64,000 bases of DNA from VGWB01 sp964480945 (lineage in GTDB: Bacteria > Bacteroidota > Ignavibacteria > UBA10030): positions 53,306 to 117,305 of the forward strand of contig CAYZRX010000002.1 of assembly GCA_964480945.1 (NCBI GenBank), given 5' to 3'. The notes under the pieces are model-generated. The model made no database searches. It was not told the DNA's origin and saw only the letters and a program-made list of their open reading frames with translations. Positions within the stretch are counted from its first letter, which is position 1; each line of letters opens with the position of its first letter. Positions 35,359 through 43,723 of this stretch are shown here, piece after piece. The position numbers and the translations under genes were made by a program.

Positions 35359-38300
35359 ATGAAGAAAACTGATGCCTTCGCGGTCGCTCGTTGTGTGCTC
35401 GTTCTTCTTTTCGGGGCCATGGAGTGCCTGCTGGCCGCCCCTACAGGCGCAGCGAATCAGGATGCTGCTCGCGGCAAAGGAGGCACGAATCAATCGGCCG
35501 CTACCCTTATAGTTTCGGGGTTTGCCACGACGTTTCAGACCAAAGCCGGTGAACGCCTTTCTCTATCCTTGCCGACGTTGATTCAGATGAGCTTGCAGTC
35601 GGGAAAATACAGTTGGCTCAACGTCGTGAACGACTCGACTCTCGCGGGGGAGGGGGCGAAGTTCCTCGTCTCAGGTTCAATCCTGGATCTTGCCGAGGGG
35701 TTTAGGGTTAACGTTCGCCTGCAGCTCATCAAGGAGGGTGGCGGCAGAAGCGACGTGTTGACCAAGACGTACAGTGTAAGCTTAGACAGTCTACTTGTAC
35801 AAGTCGATAGGTTTTCCAAAGAACTTGCCACAGCCATCCAGGGCCATGTTTCCAGTCGCAGAGAGATCACGCTCGTAGTGTACCCCTATGAAAGCGTCGT
35901 TCAAGATTCAACAGTCAAAGGCGTCGGCGAGTATATCGCGAAAACTGTTGTCCGGCTGAGCCGGGACTTGGGGCTAACCACCCGAGCGTTTGTCGGGGCC
36001 CAACGAGCGAACGAGGACCTCACGGATGAGGATCTTGTTCTCTCGCTCCATGGAAGATTCTCCCTCTCGAGGGATTCAATTCAGATTGTGTCGACGATGG
36101 AGGAGGGGACCTCCGGAAAGGTCCTTTACTCTCTCACAACAGGAGCTGATGCTTTCGGCTTGACCGGTGTATGCCGAAGAGTGGTAGAAGCGTTTCGGGG
36201 TTTCGTGTTGATTTATCCAAAGCTGCGGGACGTCTTCAGCCGCCTGGAAACTGCACATCAGTATTATGAGCTTGCGGAACAGTACGACGGGGACAAGGCT
36301 GATCCGGAGAGTAAGCTTGCCGCGAGCGTTCTTTATGCACGATCTGTTCAGCTTGATCATCGGTACGTTCCCGCCCTTCTGCGTGTCGCGAAGTCCTATC
36401 ATGACGATCAGAAGACCAATGATGCAATCGGCCTCTACAAGGAGATCGCCACGATTGACACCGCAAATCCTGCCGCCTACTTGGGCCTTGGTGAGGCCTA
36501 TTCCGACACTTTCCGTGATAGTCTTGCACTTGAAAACTACCGAACCGCCGCAAGACTCGGAGAAAATCAACGCGATACGACAATTCTGCTGATTGCGTAT
36601 CGCCGCCTCGGCGAGCTGAATATCGCTCACAAGAGTTATGATGCGGCGATCGTTTCATTCGAACAGGCTCTCGCGCTTCAGAGGACCGAATCCCTGATAT
36701 GGTTCGGGCTTGGAAATGCGTACTACCTTCGCTACAGTGAGTCCAAGAAGCAGCTCGATGATACAACGGACATTTCGCTCGCCTTGCGCTATTTTCGCGA
36801 GGGAAGGAAAGTTTTTCCGACGGACACCAGCTTTGCCCGCAACGCTTCATACCTCTTAAACTATTGGGGAAAAGTTTACTACAACGCCTATCGAGAGCAG
36901 AACGACGAGTCGTTCAGAGGACTGGCCGAACAGAAATTCGCCGAGGCGAGCGAGATTAAGCACGACGACAACGAGTTGTCCGCGGAGAATCTGAACTATC
37001 TCGCTTTGATTTCAAACGGGCGTGGAGACGGCGAGAGGGCCAAATCACTCTCGCGAATTGCCATGCGACTACGTCCCGATGATGAATGGACGTGTCGCTT
37101 GTTTGCCTATCTCCATCAAGAGGATACGGCTCACGTTGATGAGGCATTGCAGAGCGTCCGCAAAGCCTTGGACCTGTCGAGGAGCACGGCGTCCTACGCG
37201 ATACTGGCAAATGCCTACATCACTGATGGGAACCTCGATAGTTCCAGAGCGGCGCTCGATAGCGTGTGGGCAGCAGGCGGAAAGGTCGCTCGACCTTTGA
37301 TCCAGAGACTGATGCAGTCTGCCGAGACGAATCGAAAACTTGAAGGAACGGAGTCCGTTTTGGATCAGTTCCTGAAGCAAGGCATATCCCGACGCGACTC
37401 CGCTTGGGCATTTTCGCGACTTGCAGCGGTGAGAAGAGTGCAAAAGAGATTCGATGATTCGTTCTTTTGTGTGGATCTGTCACGATCGACGTATTTGGTG
37501 CTCGGCGATGTGCTGCCCGTGCTCGACTCGCTCTATTTTGTCGATTCTTTGGGGAAGGCTCTGGATATGAAAATAAATATCCTCGAAGGACTTCCTCGGG
37601 GCAGACTTTCCTCTTGGTATTTGAGAGAACTGGCTTTTTCCTACTTGTCAAAGAAGGATTTTAGAAAGAGCGAGCGGACGGTGAACGAAGCTCTTCACGC
37701 TTCGAGGACAGCCGATGACACAGCCAATGCCTTGGCAACCAGAGGGAGGATACTCTATGAGAGAGGAGCCAATCTTTACTCGACCGGGGACTCGAGCAGC
37801 GGATCAGGGCTGATGGACCAAGCCATCGAGAACTTCGTGAAGGCAAGCGATCTGTTTCCGGGATGGACGTGGCCTTATTTTAATTTGCAGTTGATCTACC
37901 ATGAGTACATCATCGATTATGAAAAGTCCTACGTTTACAGCAAGAAACTGCTCGAACTGGAACCGTCGAACATTACGTACGTTGCCAATGGCATCGAAGC
38001 TGCGTTGACCGCAGGGCGGTTCGAGGAAGCTTTCTCGCTGGCGGAAAACGTTCTCTATGAGGATACAAGTAGTGCGAGGGCACTAGGCAAAGAGACCGCG
38101 CTGGCCATGAGATTTGTGCTTATGGCGTCCAAGGTTCTGGCCGGCCAAAGCCTGGAAGCATATTCGTACCTCGGAAGTTTTCGGACGGACTACAAGAACC
38201 TACCTGAGAAGAGGCAGAGCACGTGGATCTGGACAGGAACGAAGCGTTTTCTGAATCTCTATCCTGAATTCAAGGAGCCGTCGTACCGCATGCTGCTGTT

Positions 38301-38403
38301 GAAGGTGATCCAGGCTCTCGAAGGGGAGAAGGAGAGCGGGATAACCCTTCTCAACGGAGTCGATCGGGACTGGCAACAGCTGCTTCGTGTAGTCACGAAA
38401 TAG
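35359..38403 (+). CDS. Large exported TPR protein with TolB-N/FlgO-like N-terminal regions
   Basis: 1014 residues with a signal peptide (cleavage near AAPTGAANQ). Residues about 45-170 and 175-290 look like two copies of the TolB-amino-terminal/FlgO-like fold found in adenylate-cyclase-type TPR proteins: ATLIVSGFATTFQTKAGE, KFLVSGSILDLAEGFRVNV and then ITLVVYPYESVVQDSTVKG. From about 300 to 1000 there are many TPR-like helix pairs, for example AAYLGLGEAYSDTFRDSLAL, LIWFGLGNAYYL and YAILANAYITDGNLDSSRA. It is probably a periplasmic or surface scaffold. It is the last gene of the PEGA locus; its end faces a palindromic repeat. Confidence 0.86.
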   Translation: MKKTDAFAVARCVLVLLFGAMECLLAAPTGAANQDAARGKGGTNQSAATLIVSGFATTFQTKAGERLSLSLPTLIQMSLQSGKYSWLNVVNDSTLAGEGAKFLVSGSILDLAEGFRVNVRLQLIKEGGGRSDVLTKTYSVSLDSLLVQVDRFSKELATAIQGHVSSRREITLVVYPYESVVQDSTVKGVGEYIAKTVVRLSRDLGLTTRAFVGAQRANEDLTDEDLVLSLHGRFSLSRDSIQIVSTMEEGTSGKVLYSLTTGADAFGLTGVCRRVVEAFRGFVLIYPKLRDVFSRLETAHQYYELAEQYDGDKADPESKLAASVLYARSVQLDHRYVPALLRVAKSYHDDQKTNDAIGLYKEIATIDTANPAAYLGLGEAYSDTFRDSLALENYRTAARLGENQRDTTILLIAYRRLGELNIAHKSYDAAIVSFEQALALQRTESLIWFGLGNAYYLRYSESKKQLDDTTDISLALRYFREGRKVFPTDTSFARNASYLLNYWGKVYYNAYREQNDESFRGLAEQKFAEASEIKHDDNELSAENLNYLALISNGRGDGERAKSLSRIAMRLRPDDEWTCRLFAYLHQEDTAHVDEALQSVRKALDLSRSTASYAILANAYITDGNLDSSRAALDSVWAAGGKVARPLIQRLMQSAETNRKLEGTESVLDQFLKQGISRRDSAWAFSRLAAVRRVQKRFDDSFFCVDLSRSTYLVLGDVLPVLDSLYFVDSLGKALDMKINILEGLPRGRLSSWYLRELAFSYLSKKDFRKSERTVNEALHASRTADDTANALATRGRILYERGANLYSTGDSSSGSGLMDQAIENFVKASDLFPGWTWPYFNLQLIYHEYIIDYEKSYVYSKKLLELEPSNITYVANGIEAALTAGRFEEAFSLAENVLYEDTSSARALGKETALAMRFVLMASKVLAGQSLEAYSYLGSFRTDYKNLPEKRQSTWIWTGTKRFLNLYPEFKEPSYRMLLLKVIQALEGEKESGITLLNGVDRDWQQLLRVVTK

Positions 38404-38517
38404 GCAAGGCAATACTCGTCCGAATCCTGGGGGATCCAGATCGGACGCAACATTCTAGCCCACTCAAGCGGATCGGTCCCCACGCCGCTGAGTTACTCCC
38501 AGCGCGCCGCACGATGG

Positions 38518-38563
38518 AACCTTCCGAAGGTCTTGATGGGTCGCCGATAACCTTCGGAAGGCT
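38518..38563. repeat. TTCCGAAGG-type palindrome between converging genes
   Basis: AACCTTCCGAAGGT (38518-38531) and the inverse AACCTTCGGAAGG (38549-38561) form a 13-bp stem with one mismatch. It lies between the converging TPR and S41 genes and may end transcription from both. A related cluster is at 39941-40004. Confidence 0.6.
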
Positions 38564-38575
38564 AACCTGTCCGTC

Positions 38576-39865
38576 TCACTTGCCCTGCGCCTCGGAAATC
38601 GCCCTCTCCAGAATGCGGTCCTTCCCTGCGTAAGAATCCTCCCGCTGAGGATGCACAACAATGTCCGGCTCAATGCCGATGCCCTCGAAGGCTGCCCCGT
38701 TCGGCATGTACGCCCGCTTCGTCCCGATTCCGATGCTGATCCCGTCCCCGAAGCTGTACATATACGGCTGGCCCGTCGATCCATTTGTCGTTTCGCCGAT
38801 GATGACGGCTCGCCCGTTGTCCTTGAATGGCACGGTGAAGTCCTCCGCAGCCGATCCCGTTATGCCATCCGTCAAAATGATCAACTTTCCGGCATAGGCT
38901 CCGGAGTCCGGCGGCGTCTCTTTGCTCCGCCAGATCAATTGTGCATCGTTGAAGTATTCGTTTAGCTCCTTATTCGGCCAGGCCTCGGCATAGTAGTGGA
39001 AAAGCCCGAGCGTCAGGGGTGTGCTCTCGGTCCACCAACGGTAGGGCTTGTTCATCAGCGCAGACGTCAACCGACCCGGCGTCGACCCTCCAGGGTTGCC
39101 GCGGACGTCCACGATCAGTGCCGCCGACGTCTTGAATTCCTCCAGGAGCTTCAGCGCATCGTTCTGGAACTCTGGTCTGTTGAACGATGGCACCTTGATG
39201 TAGGCGACCTTCCCGGGCACGAGCCATCGTCCTTCCGTCTTGAGATCGACAGTCAATCGTTTGAGCGACGTCCTGTTCACGGCCATCTCCTTCGTCGTAC
39301 CATCACGCATCTCGCACTCCAGCGTGTATGTCTCCGGCAACATGACGGCGAGGGTGCCGAAGAGCCGACCGTTGCGCCCGCGCTCGTCGCTCCCGCTGAG
39401 GTACTTGGACAGTTCATCGCGCCACCGGCTGATCTCCTTTCCGTTGATGCGGACTATCCGGTCGCCGGGCTGCAGGCCGTCGACGGCACTCCGTTTGACG
39501 ATCCATCGTCCGTCAACGTTCGTCCACGTGAACCCCATCGGGAGCGTGTGACTGAAGACCGCGTTATCGCTGTACCAGCAGTGCGTGTTGTTCAGAAGGG
39601 AGATGAACTCCCGCATCAGCAGCCCGAATTCCCTGCGATCCGGCGTTTCGATTGCTCGCTTGAGGAACACTCTGTAAACGCTATCGAGCTGATCCGGCCT
39701 GATTGCAGCATCGCGCCAGTGCGCGAACTGCAGCGGGAGCGACTCGTACGTCTTAGAAAGTATGAACATCCGTTGTTCGAGCGGTAGTGTCTGGCCGCTG
39801 AGAAGGGTGGGGAACAAAAGGATTCCCGTCAACACGGCGCAAAACAACAAAGCGATCTTCCTCAT
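38576..39865 (-). CDS. Exported S41 family (tail-specific protease-like) peptidase
   Basis: 429 residues with a signal peptide (MRKIALLFCAVLTGILLF). A PDZ-like region (DGLQPGDRIVRINGKEIS) precedes the S41 core. The core has LIVDVRGNPGGS and the catalytic serine in TDGITGSAAEDF; the C-terminal GIEPDIVV is typical. The substrate is unknown; such enzymes trim misfolded or peptide substrates in the periplasm. AAGGAG before ATG 39865 supports the start. It is a single gene between two palindromic repeat clusters. Confidence 0.94.
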   Translation of the reverse strand: MRKIALLFCAVLTGILLFPTLLSGQTLPLEQRMFILSKTYESLPLQFAHWRDAAIRPDQLDSVYRVFLKRAIETPDRREFGLLMREFISLLNNTHCWYSDNAVFSHTLPMGFTWTNVDGRWIVKRSAVDGLQPGDRIVRINGKEISRWRDELSKYLSGSDERGRNGRLFGTLAVMLPETYTLECEMRDGTTKEMAVNRTSLKRLTVDLKTEGRWLVPGKVAYIKVPSFNRPEFQNDALKLLEEFKTSAALIVDVRGNPGGSTPGRLTSALMNKPYRWWTESTPLTLGLFHYYAEAWPNKELNEYFNDAQLIWRSKETPPDSGAYAGKLIILTDGITGSAAEDFTVPFKDNGRAVIIGETTNGSTGQPYMYSFGDGISIGIGTKRAYMPNGAAFEGIGIEPDIVVHPQREDSYAGKDRILERAISEAQGK

Positions 39866-39940
39866 TGTTCACTCCTTAGGATGTTAAATGGGATGGAACT
39901 ACAAAAACTTAGACTCGGCGGTGCGGATTTTTGTTGCCTG

Positions 39941-40004
39941 AGACCTTCCGAAGGTCTAAACCTTCCGAAAGTCTAGAAGAAGGCGCCGAGAACTTTCGGA
40001 AGGT
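39941..40004. repeat. TTCCGAAGG-type palindrome cluster
   Basis: AGACCTTC-C-GAAGGTCT (39941-39957) is a perfect palindrome. AACCTTCCGAAAGT (39959-39972) is perfectly inverted at 39991-40004. The second stem touches the stop codon of the serine hydrolase gene on the minus strand, so it may serve as its terminator. Confidence 0.65.
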
Positions 40005-41381
40005 TCACTGGTTTGGGAGCCAGGCGCGAATCTGTCTGGCGACTCGCTCTGCCGCGGGTGGGTCGAAATTCGAGAGAACGACGATCGCGTAACCCTTCCG
40101 GGGGTCCCAATCGAGTGCAGCGTTCAAGCCGGGCGCACCTCCCGCAATGCCCAAGCCACCGCCGCCTCTTGGATGGTACAGGATTCCATTCTTCAATGCA
40201 ATGGTGTACTTCAAGAGATCCTGTGCCGTCGAGTAGCCGCCGCCTGCGGAGCTGCCTCTCGCGGGGAGGGTCCCGTAGTTGCTCTGCCACGCTCCGCCGG
40301 CACCTCTTGTGTAGCCGAGTGCCCGGTTCGGCACCTCCTTGTCCTTTTCGAACGATTCCGTCTCCAGCATGCCCGCCAGTTTGAAGATGTGCTCTCTGAC
40401 GTACGAGTAATAGTCTGTCCCCGAGACACGCTCGATGATCGCGCCGAGGACGATGAAACCACCGTTTGAGTACCGCTGTTTCGCGCCCGGCTCAAACTCC
40501 AGCGGCTTGTCCGCGAAGAGGGGGAGATAATCTCGGATCGTTCTGATCTTCTCCTTGGGAGTCGCCTGGTACCGGTCGCCGAAGAAATCCCCGATGCCGG
40601 ATCTCATGTCCAGGAGCTGTCGGACCGTCACCTTGCGCGCCGCCTCTTTGTTCGGATAGTCGGGCAGATACTTGCCGATGGTATCCTCAAGCGAGAGCTT
40701 GCCCGCCGCAGCGAGCTGGTGGATCGCAATCGTCGTAAACGTCTTGTTGATCGAGCCGACGTTGAATTTCGTGTCGATGCGGTTGGGTATCTTGCGGTGG
40801 CGGTCTGCATAGCCGTACGCTTTCTCGAAGAACGGCTTCCCGTCCTTTGCAAGAAGGAGCACGCCTGAAAACTCGTCAGCCTTCACGAGACTGTCGACGA
40901 AGGCCTCAGTTGCCTTAACGAGCTCGACGTCGTCGGCCTTCGGTGCCCTCGACACCTGTTCTCCTCTTCTGCCTCCCATATCTTCCACCCGGATGCCGAT
41001 CAGCCCGTGGGGTGCCTGCGGCTCGAATTCGAAATCGAACTGGAGCGTATTTCCCTCCTTCGCCTGCAGAACGGCGGAGACGAGCTGCGGGGTCGTTTGG
41101 ATCACCTGCTTCAATTGAAGCGATCCCAGCCGCTGCTTCATCTGCCGGAAGAAGGACATCCGCTGCTCCAATGGAACCTGCTGAAGCGCACTCTTGGCAG
41201 TATGATTCAGAAAGAACTCACGCATTACGCTCTCATCCGGCGAATTGAACGCTTTCAGGTACGCGCTGACGTGCCTGCCTGCTTCCGAGGCGGGCAGGGT
41301 GGGTTGCTTCTCCTGCTGTGCGGCGGATGTGGAGAGGAGCATCGAAAGAAGGAGGATCGAGAATACTGCGATTCGTTTCAT
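40005..41381 (-). CDS. Exported penicillin-binding-protein-type serine hydrolase
   Basis: 458 residues with a signal peptide. The N-terminal 130 residues are a helical/beta domain of unknown kind. Residues about 150-450 are a class C beta-lactamase/DD-peptidase-like domain: S210-xx-K213 in SINKTF and Y304-S-N in RYSNGGF. The third motif, usually HxG or KTG, reads GGAPGLNA, which departs from the family and makes the activity doubtful. Related enzymes act as esterases, DD-peptidases or D-amino-acid hydrolases. The ATG at 41381 is used; the upstream frame has no protein character. Confidence 0.9.
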   Translation of the reverse strand: MKRIAVFSILLLSMLLSTSAAQQEKQPTLPASEAGRHVSAYLKAFNSPDESVMREFFLNHTAKSALQQVPLEQRMSFFRQMKQRLGSLQLKQVIQTTPQLVSAVLQAKEGNTLQFDFEFEPQAPHGLIGIRVEDMGGRRGEQVSRAPKADDVELVKATEAFVDSLVKADEFSGVLLLAKDGKPFFEKAYGYADRHRKIPNRIDTKFNVGSINKTFTTIAIHQLAAAGKLSLEDTIGKYLPDYPNKEAARKVTVRQLLDMRSGIGDFFGDRYQATPKEKIRTIRDYLPLFADKPLEFEPGAKQRYSNGGFIVLGAIIERVSGTDYYSYVREHIFKLAGMLETESFEKDKEVPNRALGYTRGAGGAWQSNYGTLPARGSSAGGGYSTAQDLLKYTIALKNGILYHPRGGGGLGIAGGAPGLNAALDWDPRKGYAIVVLSNFDPPAAERVARQIRAWLPNQ

Positions 41382-41503
41382 GGCGGTTTCAGTAGGAAGT
41401 GCGAAGGTCGATTTTTCCTTTTGACGAAATATCGAGAGGGGAAGTTCCGCTAGGGCGATTACTTGGTCGAAAGCGGTCTCCAATGAATGCACGTTCACAA
41501 GAT

Positions 41504-42184
41504 TCATAGAGTTGAGGAGCGTCGGAACGGAAGCCAAAGGAGCCAGAAGAGCCCCAAACCGACCGCGTCCGCAACGATGAGGTAGACCGGCCACGGACCC
41601 ATGTAGTCGAGCAGTGAAGGCTCCCCCGGCTTCTCGCACAGGAAAAAGTAGTTGGTCTTGAAGGCGAAGTTAAAGAGCCCGATGGCGGCGGCGTAAAGAT
41701 GAAGAATCAAGAATGCTCTCCAAGGCGAACCTTTGCGAGGTCTCAAGAGCTTGCGCCATGTCAGGAAGAGAATTGTGGTGACGCTGCCGACGTGCGCGAT
41801 GAAGAAGCGGATCGTGAGATAAGAGAGGAAGGGCGTCGAGACATCCGGTGTCAGCACGGCCATCGTGGTGCCGGCAAGTCCCCAGTAGAAGATCAGTTCA
41901 TACGACCACGGCTTGAGCGTGAACGTGGTGAAGATCGTCAGCCAGAGGACGACATCGCAGAGATGGAGAGGGAGATCGTACGGAAAGGCGAACCAGCCCT
42001 GGTACAGGTAGTACCCGTACCAAATGAGCTCGTTGACGAGAATAACCGTGCCTAGTCCGATCCGGATCTTCCGCGCCCGTACATCCCTATCCCGCGACCA
42101 GCGGGCAAGACCGCCCGCGATCAAGGGAATGGAGGTGAGCAGGAGGAGATGCGGAACGCCGAACAGATGGAACTGAGCTGTCAC
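41504..42184 (-). CDS. TIGR02206 family (YwaF-like) integral membrane protein
   Basis: 226 residues with six to seven membrane segments and almost no loops. The family signature is visible: LWYGYYLYQGWFAFPYDLPLHLCD-like arrangement near residues 50-80 (LPLHLCDVVLW) and YWGLAGTTMAVLTPD at about 102-116. Function unknown. The start codon is GTG at 42184. It lies 104 bases beyond the glnA stop on the same strand; independent transcription is as likely as co-transcription. Confidence 0.88.
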   Translation of the reverse strand: MTAQFHLFGVPHLLLLTSIPLIAGGLARWSRDRDVRARKIRIGLGTVILVNELIWYGYYLYQGWFAFPYDLPLHLCDVVLWLTIFTTFTLKPWSYELIFYWGLAGTTMAVLTPDVSTPFLSYLTIRFFIAHVGSVTTILFLTWRKLLRPRKGSPWRAFLILHLYAAAIGLFNFAFKTNYFFLCEKPGEPSLLDYMGPWPVYLIVADAVGLGLFWLLWLPFRRSSTL

Positions 42185-42288
42185 GATTGGACTGGAATGG
42201 AATTCTTGGCTGGGGGCCTTCCAGCGGAGTCAAACCGAACGCCCCAGGGGGGAAACTTGGACTGACTGCGCGGCTCCTCTCCGCGGCT

Positions 42289-43668
42289 TCAGAGGTTGAA
42301 ATACAGCTTGTATTCGAACGGGTGCGGCATGGTGCCGATCGACTTGATCTCCTGTTCCTTGGTCTTGACCCACTGGCGCAACAAGTCGTCGGAGAAGATG
42401 TTCTCCCTCTTCAGGAACTCGTTGTCGAGGGCGAGCGCATCGAGCGCTTCCGCGAGATTGCGGGGAAGGAAGCGCATATGATCCTTGGCAAGTTCGTCCA
42501 CGTTCTGGTCGACCGGACCAAACCCCTCCTTGACAGGATCGACCTCGTTCACGACGCCGTCGATCCCTGCCAGCAGCATCGCGGACAGGCAGAGGTACGG
42601 GTTCGCCGTGGCGTCCGGGGGACGGTACTCGATGCGGGTTTCCTCGGTGTTGTTGATGTACTTCGGGATCCTGATGGCCGAGGACCTGTTGCCCGTCCCG
42701 TAGGTGAGGGCGACCGGTGCCTCGAAGCCGGGGACCAGCCGTTTGTACGAATTCGTGCTGGGGCTCGTAAAGGCGGAAAGCGCCGCCCCATGCTTGAGGA
42801 GTCCGCCGATGAAGAAGCGGGCGAGCGGGCTGAGGTTTCCGTACTCCCCTTTCTTGTAGAAGACGTTCTTCCCGTTCTTGGTGAGGTAAAGGTGCAGATG
42901 CATGCCGTTGCCGGACTGCTGGTACATAGGCTTCGGCATGAAGGTCACGAAGAGGTCCTTCTGCCGCGCGAAATTGAAGAGCGCATACTTGACGGTCACG
43001 ATGTGGTCCGCGGTCGTCAGCAAGTCGCTGAAGTACGTTTCGATCTCCTGCTGGCCCCTCTCGCCCGACTCATGATGATGGTACTTCACGCTGATGCCGA
43101 ACTGCTTCAGGATCTTGCACGCCTCATCGCGAAAATCGTCGTAAACGTCGAACGGGTTCGCAGCGTGATAGGCGTTCTTGAAGAACTCTTCGCCATGTTC
43201 GATTTCGTAGTACGATGCCGAGGTGCGCGTGTCGAACCGGACCTTCGAGAAAATGTAGAATTCGAATTCCGGACCCCACCAGGACTTGTCGGCGCCAATC
43301 GTTTTCTTCATCACCTCCTCCACCCGCTTCGCCAGCCGCCTGCCGTCCTGGGAAAAAGGAGAGCGGTGTTGATCCGTGAGGAGGATGTTGGCATAGAAGC
43401 TCAGCGTCCGCTCGGCGCGGAACGGGTCGATCACCGCAGTGCCGAGGTCGGGGATGAGGATCATATCGCTGTTCTCGACCTTGCTGAAGCCGTAGCTCGA
43501 GCCGTCAAATCCGACGCCTTCGCTCACCAGCCTCTCCAGCGTGTTCGGAAGAACGGGAAGGGAGATGTGATGGAGGTATCCGGTGAGATCGATGCACTTC
43601 AGATCGATGATTTCGATCTTGTTCTTCTTAATGATGTCCTTGCAGGTCTGTACCTGACGATTATCCAT
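42289..43668 (-). CDS. glnA: Glutamine synthetase, type I
   Basis: Makes glutamine from glutamate, ammonia and ATP, the main entry of ammonia into metabolism. 459 residues. Signatures: VSEGVGFDGSSYGF at the beta-grasp domain, GPEFEFYIFSK and GQQEIETYFSDLLTTADHI (acidic metal ligands), GNGMHLHLYL, and NSYKRLVPGFEAPVAL, the ATP-side loop. The NLYDLPPEE tyrosine-adenylylation site of the I-beta type is absent, placing it with the short I-alpha type controlled by feedback rather than adenylylation. GGAGCGG precedes ATG 43668. It lies 55 bases after the M24 peptidase gene. Confidence 0.97.
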   Translation of the reverse strand: MDNRQVQTCKDIIKKNKIEIIDLKCIDLTGYLHHISLPVLPNTLERLVSEGVGFDGSSYGFSKVENSDMILIPDLGTAVIDPFRAERTLSFYANILLTDQHRSPFSQDGRRLAKRVEEVMKKTIGADKSWWGPEFEFYIFSKVRFDTRTSASYYEIEHGEEFFKNAYHAANPFDVYDDFRDEACKILKQFGISVKYHHHESGERGQQEIETYFSDLLTTADHIVTVKYALFNFARQKDLFVTFMPKPMYQQSGNGMHLHLYLTKNGKNVFYKKGEYGNLSPLARFFIGGLLKHGAALSAFTSPSTNSYKRLVPGFEAPVALTYGTGNRSSAIRIPKYINNTEETRIEYRPPDATANPYLCLSAMLLAGIDGVVNEVDPVKEGFGPVDQNVDELAKDHMRFLPRNLAEALDALALDNEFLKRENIFSDDLLRQWVKTKEQEIKSIGTMPHPFEYKLYFNL

Positions 43669-43723
43669 CGAACCGCTCCGTATCCATTTCATGACCGGGT
43701 GGAAGATCCAACCTTCGCCCGGG

